In this document: piece after piece, positions 34,394 to 43,532 of the stretch
Numbering within the stretch: position 1 is the first letter of the stretch
Layout: every line of letters begins with the position of its first letter
DNA from: JBFWNG01 sp050251195
Lineage (GTDB): Bacteria; Bdellovibrionota_B; Oligoflexia; Oligoflexales; Oligoflexaceae
Length of the DNA: 64,000 nucleotides
Direction of reading: 5' to 3'
NCBI GenBank assembly: GCA_050251195.1
Contig: JBFWNG010000011.1
Span: 1-64,000 of the forward strand
Notes under the pieces: generated by a model
The model's input: the letters and a program-made list of their open reading frames with translations, nothing else
The model's database searches: none
Told to the model about the DNA's origin: nothing
Translations under genes and position numbers: made by a program

Positions 34394-35461
34394 TCAATCA
34401 TGGCCTTCGCAAGCAAGATTGGCATTAAAGGGACCCGTTTCCCCCTCAACTAGCAAGCTTCCTAATCTAGCGCGTTGATAGAGCGTTACATAATAACGAT
34501 CTCTGTCGGCCTTCGGGTCATCCGAGCAATAGGTCATCCGATCAGTCTCTTGATCATCCGTATCGCACTTAAGGGTGGCCAACAATTGCAAAATACCGGT
34601 GCTGTTGTCGACTCTCTTTACCTCTGCCTTGTATTGGCGTGTTAGCATGTTCTTGAAAAAGAAAATTTCAAAATTGCCATGTGGGAAGAGTGTCGAGCAG
34701 GAAAATTTCTGTCTGCTCGTCCTGGCATGGTTCTTCGTTAAAGCGTGCGTTTCGTGTCCCGGGTAGACAGCGTCAAACAGTTTTAACTCTTGCCCTACTG
34801 CGACGGCAATGCCGTTATAACTTACATAGGTAATGTGGGGTTTTAGAGCCGGATCAACCTCTAGTCGAGATTTAACAGAGGATTCTCGAAAGCGGAAACT
34901 ATCTGCCAAAGTGACGAGAAGGAACCCTTCCTGAGTCTCGACGCTTTGTATCGAATCCGCATAGTTTGGTTCGCGCAGAATGCTTTTGATCTTCTCAGCA
35001 TCTTCCTCTGTCGAGTACCCGATGATGAGTTCCTTAGCTTGCGCTCCAAGACAGAATGAGTCGCCGTCTCCGTTCTCGAAGTTAGAGAAAATATTCAGGA
35101 TTTTCATCGAGCCGTCAGTGTGAATGCATAGCGGCATATCCGAATTATCAACTTTCACCGTAACTCTATGGCCCGCGCCGCCGCAATGTAGCCAGAGGTA
35201 AATTTTTGACTCTGGGTAACTGTCGATTCCCAAATTTCGCAGTTCTGCTCCGAGTTGATCATAAAAATTAAGAGTTAGAGTCTCTGGAGAGAGAACAAAG
35301 GCTTTACCATCGTTGAACGACGCCACTTTTGCAGTGTCTCCATTGTTGTCTACCCAACAAGCTCCCATTGCGAGCTCGTCAACTTCGATTTTTTGACTTA
35401 AAGCCCATGGTGCAAGGAACATGTTCAAAACGAAGATCGACAGAGGTAACATTGTTTTCAT
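34394..35461 (-). CDS. Secreted protein of unknown function
   Basis: 355 residues with GGAGCCACAACC before the start. The signal peptide is MKTMLPLSIFVLNMFLAPWA with cleavage near ALSQ. Cysteines are spread along the mature chain (GACWVDN, LHCGGAG, LCIHTDG, FCLGAQA, FSCSTLF, LKCDTDD, TYCSDDP, LACEGHD), eight in all, suggesting a disulfide-rich fold. No enzymatic motif was seen. It is probably a single-gene transcript; no partner is adjacent on the strand except the gene at 35722-36240 upstream. Confidence 0.72.
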   Translation of the reverse strand: MKTMLPLSIFVLNMFLAPWALSQKIEVDELAMGACWVDNNGDTAKVASFNDGKAFVLSPETLTLNFYDQLGAELRNLGIDSYPESKIYLWLHCGGAGHRVTVKVDNSDMPLCIHTDGSMKILNIFSNFENGDGDSFCLGAQAKELIIGYSTEEDAEKIKSILREPNYADSIQSVETQEGFLLVTLADSFRFRESSVKSRLEVDPALKPHITYVSYNGIAVAVGQELKLFDAVYPGHETHALTKNHARTSRQKFSCSTLFPHGNFEIFFFKNMLTRQYKAEVKRVDNSTGILQLLATLKCDTDDQETDRMTYCSDDPKADRDRYYVTLYQRARLGSLLVEGETGPFNANLACEGHD

Positions 35462-35687
35462 GGTTGTGGCTCCATGAGGTATTTGGGTTTGGATTCAAAC
35501 CAAGAAAGGCGCTTGGTAGGAGGGTGCATACGAAGAGTCGCAGGCGTTGTCAATGATCTCGGAAAGGCAGAGTGTTCGACATCCGTATTCTTGACTCTGT
35601 TTCAAACGTTTTGATTAAAAAAGTAGATATTTGGCGAAGGGAATAAGTCCGTTGGTTCCGTGGTGCGATCTCGGCACAGTCGGTAAG

Positions 35688-35713
35688 GCGGCTCGTCTGG
35701 GGAGACGAGCCGC
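35688..35713 (-). terminator. Perfect 11-bp hairpin terminator
   Basis: GCGGCTCGTCT and AGACGAGCCGC pair around GGGG, nine bases after the stop of the gene at 35722-36240. The T-run that follows is short. Confidence 0.6.
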
Positions 35714-35721
35714 TGGATTTA

Positions 35722-36240
35722 TCATGGTGCTGCTGAAAAACGGCAGGTCGCTTCCATGCCATACTCGTCCGATTTCGCGGTGGATTTGGTCACAATTTCG
35801 GATCCTTCCTTAAACATCTCAAATGTCGCTTCTGTGTTCAGCCAAAAGCTTTCCCCAAAGACTCTTTCAAGATCATAATAGCGTCCCAAGAGGACTTGTT
35901 GGTTTGCATCCTTCCAAAGGAAAGTGGACATAAAAGAGCCCGTGTTAACATCCGAGCCATAGGATCCAGTTTGTGCTCCGGTGAGATCCATGCGTTCGTC
36001 ATTGATATAAATGGCATCACATGCATATTGCTTGATTTTCATCGTGTCCGTGTAGTCCATGCCCTCGGAGTTATGGCAAACGCCCTGCCAGTTGCCGACA
36101 AATTGCATGCATGTGTTCGATCGCGGCTCGGGAGTTCTGGCCTTTCGTTCGACCTTTACTTTTTCCTTAAAGGCGTTGAGACCTGGAAAGGCCATTGCCA
36201 ATCCCGAAGTGAGCAGGAACGGTAATAGTAGAAAGCGCAT
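35722..36240 (-). CDS. Secreted protein of unknown function
   Basis: 172 residues with GGAG five bases before the start. The signal peptide is MRFLLLPFLLTSGLAMAFPG. A basic stretch (KEKVKVERKARTPEPRS) precedes a domain beginning TCMQFVGNWQGVCHNSEGMD, which reads like the first strand of a lipocalin or calycin-type barrel ('F.G.W.G.C'). A final Cys is in EATCRFSAAP. The calycin reading is by eye and tentative. Divergent from the haem-c lipoprotein at 36324. Confidence 0.68.
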   Translation of the reverse strand: MRFLLLPFLLTSGLAMAFPGLNAFKEKVKVERKARTPEPRSNTCMQFVGNWQGVCHNSEGMDYTDTMKIKQYACDAIYINDERMDLTGAQTGSYGSDVNTGSFMSTFLWKDANQQVLLGRYYDLERVFGESFWLNTEATFEMFKEGSEIVTKSTAKSDEYGMEATCRFSAAP

Positions 36241-36323
36241 AAATTCTCCAGTTTTTTGTTTGAATTTATTTTACTATGTTAAGTAAGGATTGGCAAAATC
36301 TATAGACTTTAGAGGTACCCAAA

Positions 36324-37889
36324 ATGAAAATTTTTCTGGTTCTTTTGACTGGTTTTGTGCTGGTGTCCATAGGTTGCAAAGGTCGAGGACCAAACTCAAA
36401 AATCAAAGAGCTAGCTGCGGACGGTTTTTGTCAACTGATAGGGCAGGACGAAATCGACGATCCGATAGCAAAAATCGCCTCGGCAAACTGCAATACCAAT
36501 GTTGAAAAAATGTTATACGATGCGGGTTGCTCTTCGGACGGACGAGCTCTCATAGCTGAAAATAATTTTGCCCATGGTGCGCGAACAATAGACGTCTTCA
36601 ATTGTTCTGCGGAAGGCTCTTCGCCAAATCTGGGACGTGGGGGAGCGCCAAATGCCGATAACCAAATATTTTTCTCCCATCCAGACGAGATGCTGACGTT
36701 CAGCCATAAAACGCATGTCATCAACTTTTATAAATATGAAGAAGGAAATTTACATTTCAAAGGCAATTCTTTTTCTCCCGACAATCCTTGTAAAAAGTGC
36801 CACGTCATGGGTGGCATGGTGATGAAGGAATTATCGGCTCCGTGGGTGAATTGGTTAAATGGGCGAGGAGGTGATGATTCGCCGGTGGATCTGACGCTCC
36901 TAGGGACAGATAGCAAGGGTGTTCAACGTAAGCTGTTTGAGCCGCCTCTTATGGAAGCGGCTGTGCGAACGGCCGCCTTCAATGTGGCCGAAGCCTACAA
37001 AAAAAGTGTGGTTAGCGGATCACCCACACTTCCAAACCAGACCCTTCAAGACGTCCTTAAGCCGCTCTTTTGCACTGTTGAGATAAACTTGGCGAACACC
37101 GTAATGCCAGAGGGTGGGTCGGAAGTCGATCATTTACAATTTGCAATCACCCCTCTTTATCTCGACTTCCTGTCAAGGTCGGGCATGGGCGGAACGCCAA
37201 CTTTGGCGCCAAGTCCAGGCTTGGAAAAGGTGAAAGCCTATTTTGCAGCTCATAACTTATCGTCAAAAAACTACTTTGCCATTGTCCCTGAGGAGGGTGG
37301 AACCCCGCTAACCTTCATTCAAAATTATATAATGTCTATGGACATAAGCAGTCCTCCATTTTTGGAGGAAAGGCTCTTTGCCGCCATTCGGTTAATCGAC
37401 TATCCCAATCATATTTTCTCAAAGCGCCGCTGCGGTCTTTGGAAGCAGGTACCGGCAACTCCCATGAGTTCTCTAAAAACTGCAGCCGACATTACCAAGG
37501 CGGTAACAAACGCATTTGCCAGTTCGTCCGATGCGGATGCAAAGGAATTCGTTCGATATATTGCCAAAAGTGACCCCAACCTTCCTCCAGGCGGGCATTT
37601 TAGAATTGTAGGACAGAAGGGTGAGCAACTAGCCACAGCATGCGCACAGCCAGGAAGCGCTATTCAAGACATAGACAAGCTCTATCGGCTTTTCCGAGCG
37701 AGGTTAGTTCCGCTCCTACAAGAAAAGCCGCTGAAGTACTTCGATCGCATACACGTCGTGGAGCACTTTCCGGGTAACGAAAACTCACCGTCGAAAATGT
37801 TTCCCGAATACCAGGATATAATCGACGGCAAGTATGCCGACGAAGAAGGACTTGGCCTTAACGAGAAATGCGATTTGGTGCGGTTTTAA
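36324..37889 (+). CDS. Haem-c-containing lipoprotein of unknown function
   Basis: 521 residues with GAGGT seven bases upstream. The lipobox VSIGC (acyl-Cys at 18) is followed by KGRG. A single CxxCH haem site is in PCKKCHVMGGMVMKELSA at about residues 153-157. Earlier Cys residues (FCQLIG, ANCNTN, AGCSSDG, FNCSAEG) may be disulfides. The rest has no familiar catalytic motif. The 'FSHKTHVINFYKY' segment upstream could supply the distal haem ligand. It is probably an outer-membrane-anchored electron-transfer or cytochrome-like protein; the partner is unknown. Its 3' end is followed 103 bases later by the metallo-beta-lactamase-like gene. Confidence 0.7.
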   Translation: MKIFLVLLTGFVLVSIGCKGRGPNSKIKELAADGFCQLIGQDEIDDPIAKIASANCNTNVEKMLYDAGCSSDGRALIAENNFAHGARTIDVFNCSAEGSSPNLGRGGAPNADNQIFFSHPDEMLTFSHKTHVINFYKYEEGNLHFKGNSFSPDNPCKKCHVMGGMVMKELSAPWVNWLNGRGGDDSPVDLTLLGTDSKGVQRKLFEPPLMEAAVRTAAFNVAEAYKKSVVSGSPTLPNQTLQDVLKPLFCTVEINLANTVMPEGGSEVDHLQFAITPLYLDFLSRSGMGGTPTLAPSPGLEKVKAYFAAHNLSSKNYFAIVPEEGGTPLTFIQNYIMSMDISSPPFLEERLFAAIRLIDYPNHIFSKRRCGLWKQVPATPMSSLKTAADITKAVTNAFASSSDADAKEFVRYIAKSDPNLPPGGHFRIVGQKGEQLATACAQPGSAIQDIDKLYRLFRARLVPLLQEKPLKYFDRIHVVEHFPGNENSPSKMFPEYQDIIDGKYADEEGLGLNEKCDLVRF

Positions 37890-37992
37890 AACTGGATATT
37901 TGCCAAATGCGGAATTCATTCGCACTGAAAATGATAGGGCTCAAGCAAGCTCGTGGAGCAAGATTGACCGCAAGGAAAGGACAAAAAATTTG

Positions 37993-38850
37993 ATGAAAGC
38001 GAAATTCGTGACACTGCTTCTTTTGACTGTCTTTACAGCTGCGACTATAAAAGCCGAGCCCAAAAACTGGCGCGAACCAGCAGCGCCGTTCCACATCGCG
38101 GGACCCATTTATTACGTTGGCACTAAGGGCCTGGGCGTCTTTCTTTTGAAAACAAATGCGGGTCTCATCCTTCTCAATGGCGCTATGCCTGGATCGACAC
38201 CGACTCTTGTCGAATCAATTAGGAAGCTCGGATTCGATTCGAAGGACATTCGCCTTTTGCTTACCTCACACGCCCACATCGATCATGTAGGGACACTCGC
38301 CGACTTCAAACGATTGACCGGGGCAACCGTTGCTGCAATGGACGCCGACGTAGCGTTACTCCGATCGGGCGGAAAGGACGACTATCTCTTCGCGGCGCAG
38401 CCCAACATGCACTTCGAGGGAGTAACAGCGGACAAGGTGCTGCAGGACGGTGAGACAGTGACGCTGGGCGACGTGAAGATGACGGCCCATTTGACCCCCG
38501 GACATACCCGCGGCTGCACGACATGGGAGACGACGATTAACGAAGGGGGCAAGAAATACAAAGTTGTATTTGCGGACGGCACCGGCATTAACGAGGGAAC
38601 TCAGTTTACAAAGACCGAGTCTTATCGCGGCATCACAAGCGACTACAAACATACTTTCGCCGTTTTGGCGTCCCTTCGCCCTGATATTTTCCTGTCCTAT
38701 CATGCGGAGTTCTTTGATCTGGACCGTAAATTAGCTCGGATGAAGGCGGAAGGCTTTCGAGCATGGATTGACCTGGAAGGATTTAAACACCAAATCAGCG
38801 TCAAGAAAGCGGCGTTCGAAAAATCAGCGGCTAACGGTAGCGCCATTTAG
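37993..38850 (+). CDS. Subclass B3 metallo-beta-lactamase homologue
   Basis: 285 residues from the ATG at 37993; the frame opens earlier at 37834 inside the preceding gene, but the signal peptide (MKAKFVTLLLLTVFTAATIK, cut near KAE) fixes the start. The B3 zinc motifs are complete: H93-A-H95-I-D97-H98 in TSHAHIDHVG, His171 in TPGHTRGCTTWE, His237 in SYHAEFFD. There is no Cys ligand, as expected for B3. The opening 'FHIAGPIYYVGTKGLGVFLL' is typical of the subclass. It is probably periplasmic. Activity on beta-lactams is likely from the family, but related enzymes of other function exist. Confidence 0.85.
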   Translation: MKAKFVTLLLLTVFTAATIKAEPKNWREPAAPFHIAGPIYYVGTKGLGVFLLKTNAGLILLNGAMPGSTPTLVESIRKLGFDSKDIRLLLTSHAHIDHVGTLADFKRLTGATVAAMDADVALLRSGGKDDYLFAAQPNMHFEGVTADKVLQDGETVTLGDVKMTAHLTPGHTRGCTTWETTINEGGKKYKVVFADGTGINEGTQFTKTESYRGITSDYKHTFAVLASLRPDIFLSYHAEFFDLDRKLARMKAEGFRAWIDLEGFKHQISVKKAAFEKSAANGSAI

Positions 38851-38989
38851 ACAGTCGGCGTCCAGTCGTGCCTCCCTTAATACCAGAGAAAAGACGGTGA
38901 CATGCTCGGCGAGAATCTGTAAACTAAAACGCCTCGTGCCCTTTGGCGCCGGGGCAATGACTTCGCGCTAGCAAACTAGGAGGATCGCA

Positions 38990-39496
38990 ATGTTTTACGA
39001 ACTCGTCGTCACCCAACCCAAGAAAATGTTACAGAACCTATCCGCAATCATGGACAAAGGACAAAAGCAAGCCGAAACGAAGAAGTTCGACATGGAAGTT
39101 CTTCTAAATTCTAGGCTAGCGCCTGATCAATTTAACCTCACCCGCCAAATTCAAATCGCCTGCGATACCGTGAAGTTCGGCGCCGCTCGCCTTGCCGGTA
39201 AAGATGCCCCAGCTCATGAAGACAAGGAAAAGACCTTGCCTGATCTCAAAGCGCGCATCGATAGCGTCATACAATACCTAGACACGTTCCAACGAGACGA
39301 CTTTGACAATGCGGTGAGTCGCCGAGTGACAACCCCGCGCTGGGATGGCAAGTACATGCTGGGAGAAGAATACGCGCTCCAGCACGTTGTACCGAATACC
39401 TACTTTCATATCACCACAGCATACTCTATCTTGCGTCACAACGGTGTTGACGTTGGCAAGAAGGATTTTCTGGGCGAGTTGCCTTATAAGAAATAA
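38990..39496 (+). CDS. DUF1993 family protein
   Basis: 168 residues with AGGAGG seven bases upstream. The DUF1993 pattern is clear: LVVTQPKKMLQNLSAIMDKG, then LAPDQFNLTRQIQIACDTVK, then the C-terminal HVVPNTYFHITTAYSILRHN. The fold is a DinB-like four-helix bundle; the family function is unknown. No signal peptide, so cytoplasmic. It is close to, but not clearly in an operon with, the zinc protease gene downstream. Confidence 0.9.
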   Translation: MFYELVVTQPKKMLQNLSAIMDKGQKQAETKKFDMEVLLNSRLAPDQFNLTRQIQIACDTVKFGAARLAGKDAPAHEDKEKTLPDLKARIDSVIQYLDTFQRDDFDNAVSRRVTTPRWDGKYMLGEEYALQHVVPNTYFHITTAYSILRHNGVDVGKKDFLGELPYKK

Positions 39497-39624
39497 GTAG
39501 GTCGATGCAAGAGACAGCGGCTCGACTTAAACCGCTGTCAAAAACCAAACGATTTTTCACAAGGTTGACCCTTGATCAACGAAAGCTCGTCATCGCTTCT
39601 ATTGGTAGCGAACAAAGGTGTGGC

Positions 39625-41226
39625 ATGAAGCCAGGATTCTTCTGCGCTGCCATCAGCTTTCTTGCCGGTTCAGCAAGCTACGGGAACATTCTACCCCCCA
39701 ATCATCTCGATCGCGAGGACGACATCAGGTCGTCCTTTGCAAACATTACGGAAGAGCAGTTTCATAAGACAATTGACAACGTTTCAACCCATTACGATGA
39801 TCTTGTTCGGTCGCATGGCGCAACCCTGGACGTCAGACATTTTTGGACAAGCTCGATTGTCAATGCGTCCGCCGATCGCAAAGATACTGTTTGGATAGTC
39901 AATTTATATGGCGGTCTTGCGCGGCGTCCGGAGATGACGACCGATGCGCTTGCGTTGGTTGTCTGCCATGAGCTTGGGCACCACCTGGCAGGATTTCCGT
40001 TTTATAGCGAAGACGGTTGGGCTGCGTCAGAAGGGCAGGCGGATTATTTTTCAACTTTCGTCTGCGCTCGTGAGGTTTGGGCAAACGAAAAGACAGCGAA
40101 CGAAGCTGCCCGCAACGTTATTGATGAAACGCCGCGTGAATTGTGCGACAAGGCTTGGATTAAAACCGAGGATCAAAATCTATGCTACCGGATCGCTTTG
40201 GCAGGGAGGGCTTTGGCCACAACATTAGCGGCGGCTGGCTTCACCGCGACGGAGCCAAGCTACGACACTCCCGATCGCTCAAGAGTTGCAAAGACAATGG
40301 AGAGTCACCCCGTTCCGCAATGTCGTCTAGACACCTTTTTGCAGGGAGCATTGTGTCCGGTGTCTGCTTCTTGGACAAACATACCGGGAAGGTCCCATCC
40401 TAGCGGGCAACGTTCGGTCGCCGCCGAGTGGGTTGCTTCGAAGATTTCGTGCACGGAATCCGGTTCGTTTTCATCTGGAGTGCGACCCCGCTGTTGGTTT
40501 GCTCCGCAGGTGACGCTTCTCACCTCCACAGAAACTGTGGAATGGGCGGAGGCGAGAGGCGACGGCGACGCCGTGGTGGAACCCGGAGAAACCTGGAATT
40601 TATCCCCGTTGATCCGCAACGACGCCCCGAAAGAGTTGACTCAGGTATCTCAAAGTATTTTGTCCGCTTCGCCATTGCTAAAGATCGAAAGCGGACAGGC
40701 GGTATGGGGCGATATCATGCCAGAGCAAAGGGGTAAGCCAGAAAGTCCTATGACCATGACGGTGAGCGATTCGGCGAAGTGCGGACAAAAGCTTTCCTAC
40801 GAAGCAATAACGCATTCAAACAAGCTTATTGGCACGGAAACCTCGGCGATTGTTCTTGGCAATGAAAAACGTCTTCCTGAGTTGATCGATCATGAGACAA
40901 CTAAACTCGGGGGCTTCAGAAAATCCGTGCGCAAGATGGCCATGCCGAACGGAACCAGAGCTGAACGAGTCCAGACTCAACTGCAAATCGATACGCAGGC
41001 TGGCGGTCGGTACTTTAGCGTTTGGCTGGAATCGCCGCAAGGCAAGGCATACGCCATTCACGATGGTACGCCGACTGCTCGCGGCTCCATTGAGGGGGTG
41101 TTTGAGTTTGAATTGGACAGCTCGAACATCGGGGGCGATTGGAGGTTAGTCGTCAAAAATCGCGGAATCTTATCCGGCTTCTTGAAAGGTTGGACGCTGC
41201 GTTTTTCGGATTATACCTGCGACTAG
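39625..41226 (+). CDS. Secreted M48-like zinc protease with C-terminal P-domain
   Basis: 533 residues from the ATG at 39625 (AAAGG upstream); an in-frame start at 39505 lacks a signal. The signal peptide is MKPGFFCAAISFLAGSASYG. The zinc motif HELGH (115-119) and the downstream Glu136 in ASEGQADYFS fit an M48-type gluzincin. The last 110 residues (RVQTQLQIDTQAGGRYFSVW, then LESPQGKAYAIHDG...GDWRLVVKNRGILSGFLKGW) form a P/proprotein-convertase domain, which caps many secreted proteases. The middle region (residues 260-420) is Cys-containing and unassigned. Probably an extracellular protease. Confidence 0.8.
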   Translation: MKPGFFCAAISFLAGSASYGNILPPNHLDREDDIRSSFANITEEQFHKTIDNVSTHYDDLVRSHGATLDVRHFWTSSIVNASADRKDTVWIVNLYGGLARRPEMTTDALALVVCHELGHHLAGFPFYSEDGWAASEGQADYFSTFVCAREVWANEKTANEAARNVIDETPRELCDKAWIKTEDQNLCYRIALAGRALATTLAAAGFTATEPSYDTPDRSRVAKTMESHPVPQCRLDTFLQGALCPVSASWTNIPGRSHPSGQRSVAAEWVASKISCTESGSFSSGVRPRCWFAPQVTLLTSTETVEWAEARGDGDAVVEPGETWNLSPLIRNDAPKELTQVSQSILSASPLLKIESGQAVWGDIMPEQRGKPESPMTMTVSDSAKCGQKLSYEAITHSNKLIGTETSAIVLGNEKRLPELIDHETTKLGGFRKSVRKMAMPNGTRAERVQTQLQIDTQAGGRYFSVWLESPQGKAYAIHDGTPTARGSIEGVFEFELDSSNIGGDWRLVVKNRGILSGFLKGWTLRFSDYTCD

Positions 41227-41300
41227 AAAGACATTGTTTGTCTTTTAGTGCCCTGATAGGTACAATAATATCTATCTCTTACATCTCACGGAGTTCGTTC

Positions 41301-42191
41301 ATGAAGCGATTGCTTTCTCTTTCTCTAGTGGTCACCACACTATTACTAACAAGCTGTAAATCCACAGACGGCGTATCCGATGCGAAGTCCCAACATGTTA
41401 TGATGGACGAGGAATTTTTCGAAAAGGTCCAGGTTCTCATGCAGCATTATCCGGGCATTCAAAAGGTCACGCACGTGGGCGGCGTTTTTGCTATGGATTT
41501 CGAAACAGTTGAAGGAGCGGGCCGCATTGTTGAGGCTTTCAAGAGGGCGGAAACAATCGCCCTTATAAAAATTGTCGCATTCGAAGGAAAAAAAGTCGTT
41601 ATGCAAGTAGCGCGCCCCGCTGGAAGAGACATGGTTGCGCAGATGATATCCCAAAGCAGGCCCGAATGTATTGCAAAGACAACTGTTACCAAGGAAGGGT
41701 TCCTTGTCACTCTAAAGACCTTACCACCCGGATCGGAAGAGACAGCGTTCTGTCGCAATATTCTTCGTGGTTTCTTCGAGGTTAAAAAAGAAGAGGGGAA
41801 TAACATTCTTCTCGGCTACCTCTCAAAACCTTTTGTTTGCCACACGGAGGACCAGCGCATCACTGTGGAAACCTATAAGGATTTCAGCGTGGACGATGGA
41901 CGAGCAATTATGGACATGGCATCGTTCGCCGTCGTAAAGTATCCAGGTGGCAAAACAGTTAAGCTTGAAACCTGCGACGTTGAGATGCTGAACGACGGGA
42001 ACGAACCAACAGGTATGACGATCTCCTGCGAAAACCCCGACGAGAAGGTCAAGCATGAATTTAAGATGGGCGCAGGGTTCGGATTCGTGACCACGCTTAC
42101 AGAGGGCGATAATGTGCAACAAACACGTTGCATGTTCCCTGGAATGATCGGAGGAGGAGAAGGATCATCATCCTCGCAACCTTCTCATTAA
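41301..42191 (+). CDS. Lipoprotein of unknown function
   Basis: 296 residues from the ATG at 41301, preceded by CGGAG. The lipobox LLLTSC gives the acyl-Cys at 18, followed by KSTDGVS. Five more Cys lie in the mature chain (PECIAKT, AFCRNIL, FVCHTED, LETCDVE, TISCENP). The frame opens at 41139, inside the preceding gene, but has no signal in that part. The mature sequence is alpha/beta with no motif that I recognise. Confidence 0.75.
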   Translation: MKRLLSLSLVVTTLLLTSCKSTDGVSDAKSQHVMMDEEFFEKVQVLMQHYPGIQKVTHVGGVFAMDFETVEGAGRIVEAFKRAETIALIKIVAFEGKKVVMQVARPAGRDMVAQMISQSRPECIAKTTVTKEGFLVTLKTLPPGSEETAFCRNILRGFFEVKKEEGNNILLGYLSKPFVCHTEDQRITVETYKDFSVDDGRAIMDMASFAVVKYPGGKTVKLETCDVEMLNDGNEPTGMTISCENPDEKVKHEFKMGAGFGFVTTLTEGDNVQQTRCMFPGMIGGGEGSSSSQPSH

Positions 42192-42242
42192 CAGGCGAAG
42201 CTGTCGTCACAAAGAATTGGACACAACACGTCGGAGGCTTCT

Positions 42243-42620
42243 ATGAAAAAAGTTACCTTGATCGCTCGCATGCTCTTGGGCCTCGTATTCGTTGGTTCAG
42301 GTGTCGCCTTTTTCCTGACAACGCCTCCGCCGCTCGAAGGCGCAATGGCGGATTTCTTTAAGGGCATGGCAGCAACGGGCTATTTTTTCTATCTGCTCAA
42401 AGGTACGGAGATCGCTTGCGGTCTCCTGCTACTTTCGGGAATGTTTGTTCCGCTCGCCTTAGTTGTTCTCGCTCCCGTTGCCATCAATATTCTGCTCGTT
42501 CACACATTCATGGCGCCTGAAGGCCTGCCCGTGGCAATCTTCGTGAACGTGGTCGTTATTTACCTAGCGTTCTTTTCGCGAGAATATTCCCCAACAATAC
42601 GGGCGCTGTTTCGACGGTAA
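42243..42620 (+). CDS. DoxX-family membrane protein
   Basis: 125 residues with GGAGG six bases upstream. Four hydrophobic helices in the DoxX arrangement: IARMLLGLVFVGSGVAFFLT, then KGMAATGYFFYLLKGTEIAC followed by GLLLLSGMFVPLALVVL, PVAINILLVHTFMAPEGLPV, and the C-terminal helix. 'K-x-x-E-i-x-x-G-x-x-L' in the second and third helices is typical. Inner-membrane; the family is linked to thiosulfate or thiol redox in some bacteria, unassigned here. Confidence 0.88.
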   Translation: MKKVTLIARMLLGLVFVGSGVAFFLTTPPPLEGAMADFFKGMAATGYFFYLLKGTEIACGLLLLSGMFVPLALVVLAPVAINILLVHTFMAPEGLPVAIFVNVVVIYLAFFSREYSPTIRALFRR

Positions 42621-42667
42621 GAAATAACGCTGATTCTATGAGACCATCCATTAGGCCCCAAAAGCAA

Positions 42668-42689
42668 AGGGCAACCTTTCGGTTGCCCT
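42668..42689. terminator. Convergent-gene terminator hairpin
   Basis: AGGGCAACC and GGTTGCCCT pair around TTTC, 48 bases after the DoxX stop and 25 bases beyond the end of the convergent lipoprotein gene. No strong T-run on either side. Confidence 0.55.
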
Positions 42690-42713
42690 GCCAAGCTAAA
42701 AGCTAAGTGCGAA

Positions 42714-43166
42714 TTATTCAACAACCGTGCAGGTCATTTTCGCTTCGAACGGGTTGACTTCGCTTACATAAGCGATGACAGCAGACGCTGAAGGAAACCA
42801 TCCGCTTCTATCAAGCGTCACGGTGTATGTGTCTGTGAAATTTACGTCATGGCAGATGCTCGTGATGATGGAGCCGTGATCTTCGGTTGTGCAAACGTTA
42901 AGGTCACGAATGAGTTGGTGAGCGAGGTTTTTGCTGTCTTTGTTAACAGCAAACAATTCCGCGCGAGATACGTCTCTCTCTTCTGAACTCACGCTGTGAA
43001 AGAAGTCAACTTTCAGGTTGTCTTTTTCGTTGTTCGTAACGCAAGAAAAGATCTTTTTTTCGTGAACTGGTCGCGGCATTTTGTCGGCTGACGTTGAAGA
43101 TTGTTTTGCGGTGCCGCAAGCAACGAGCACTAAACCTGCTACTAAAGCTGACAGTGAATTTTTCAT
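42714..43166 (-). CDS. Lipoprotein of unknown function
   Basis: 150 residues with GGAG before the start. The lipobox LVLVAC gives the acyl-Cys at 17 (CGTAKQSSTSADKMPR). Five Cys in the mature part (FSCVTNN, NVCTTED, SICHDVN, MTCTVVE and the acyl-Cys). The mature domain is beta-rich. It resembles in size and layout the lipoprotein at 61421-61900, but I see no alignable stretch. Confidence 0.73.
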   Translation of the reverse strand: MKNSLSALVAGLVLVACGTAKQSSTSADKMPRPVHEKKIFSCVTNNEKDNLKVDFFHSVSSEERDVSRAELFAVNKDSKNLAHQLIRDLNVCTTEDHGSIITSICHDVNFTDTYTVTLDRSGWFPSASAVIAYVSEVNPFEAKMTCTVVE

Positions 43167-43532
43167 ACCTTTTTCTCCTAAATATATATTAAAAAAATTG
43201 TGTCTTTGTTCATCGCCGCATCGCGGAGCTGCTATCCTTAGAGCAAGCGACGGGCCAAAAGGGAAGGTATACGAAGGGCAGTAAAAGCGGAAGCTTTGGT
43301 CAGCCAGTCAACGTCTAAGGACTTTTCACCGTCGAAAGTAAAGGCAACAAAGGCCGCAGTGGTCTACAAAACCCAGCCCCAGATAGACCGAGCGGAGAGG
43401 GTTTGTCGAAGGCCGGTGTCACACCGATGGGGTGCCATAAAAGACTTTAATATCAGATAATTAAGTAAAAAACCTGCGCCAGCGCAGGTCGATCCCTAGA
43501 TCTAATTCTTGAGAAAAAAATCCCAGAGGGGG
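43167..43532. other. Stretch without a gene; one terminator
   Basis: No supported coding region. It should carry the promoter of the minus-strand lipoprotein gene at 42714-43166 and the terminator of the M1-like gene (43466-43489). Confidence 0.5.
43466..43489 (-). terminator. Rho-independent terminator of the M1-like peptidase gene
   Basis: On the minus strand ACCTGCGC-TG-GCGCAGGT is followed directly by TTTTTTAC, 44 bases after the stop at 43533. Hairpins with the same 'CCTGC..GCAGG' core recur at 48161 and about 63039. Confidence 0.75.
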
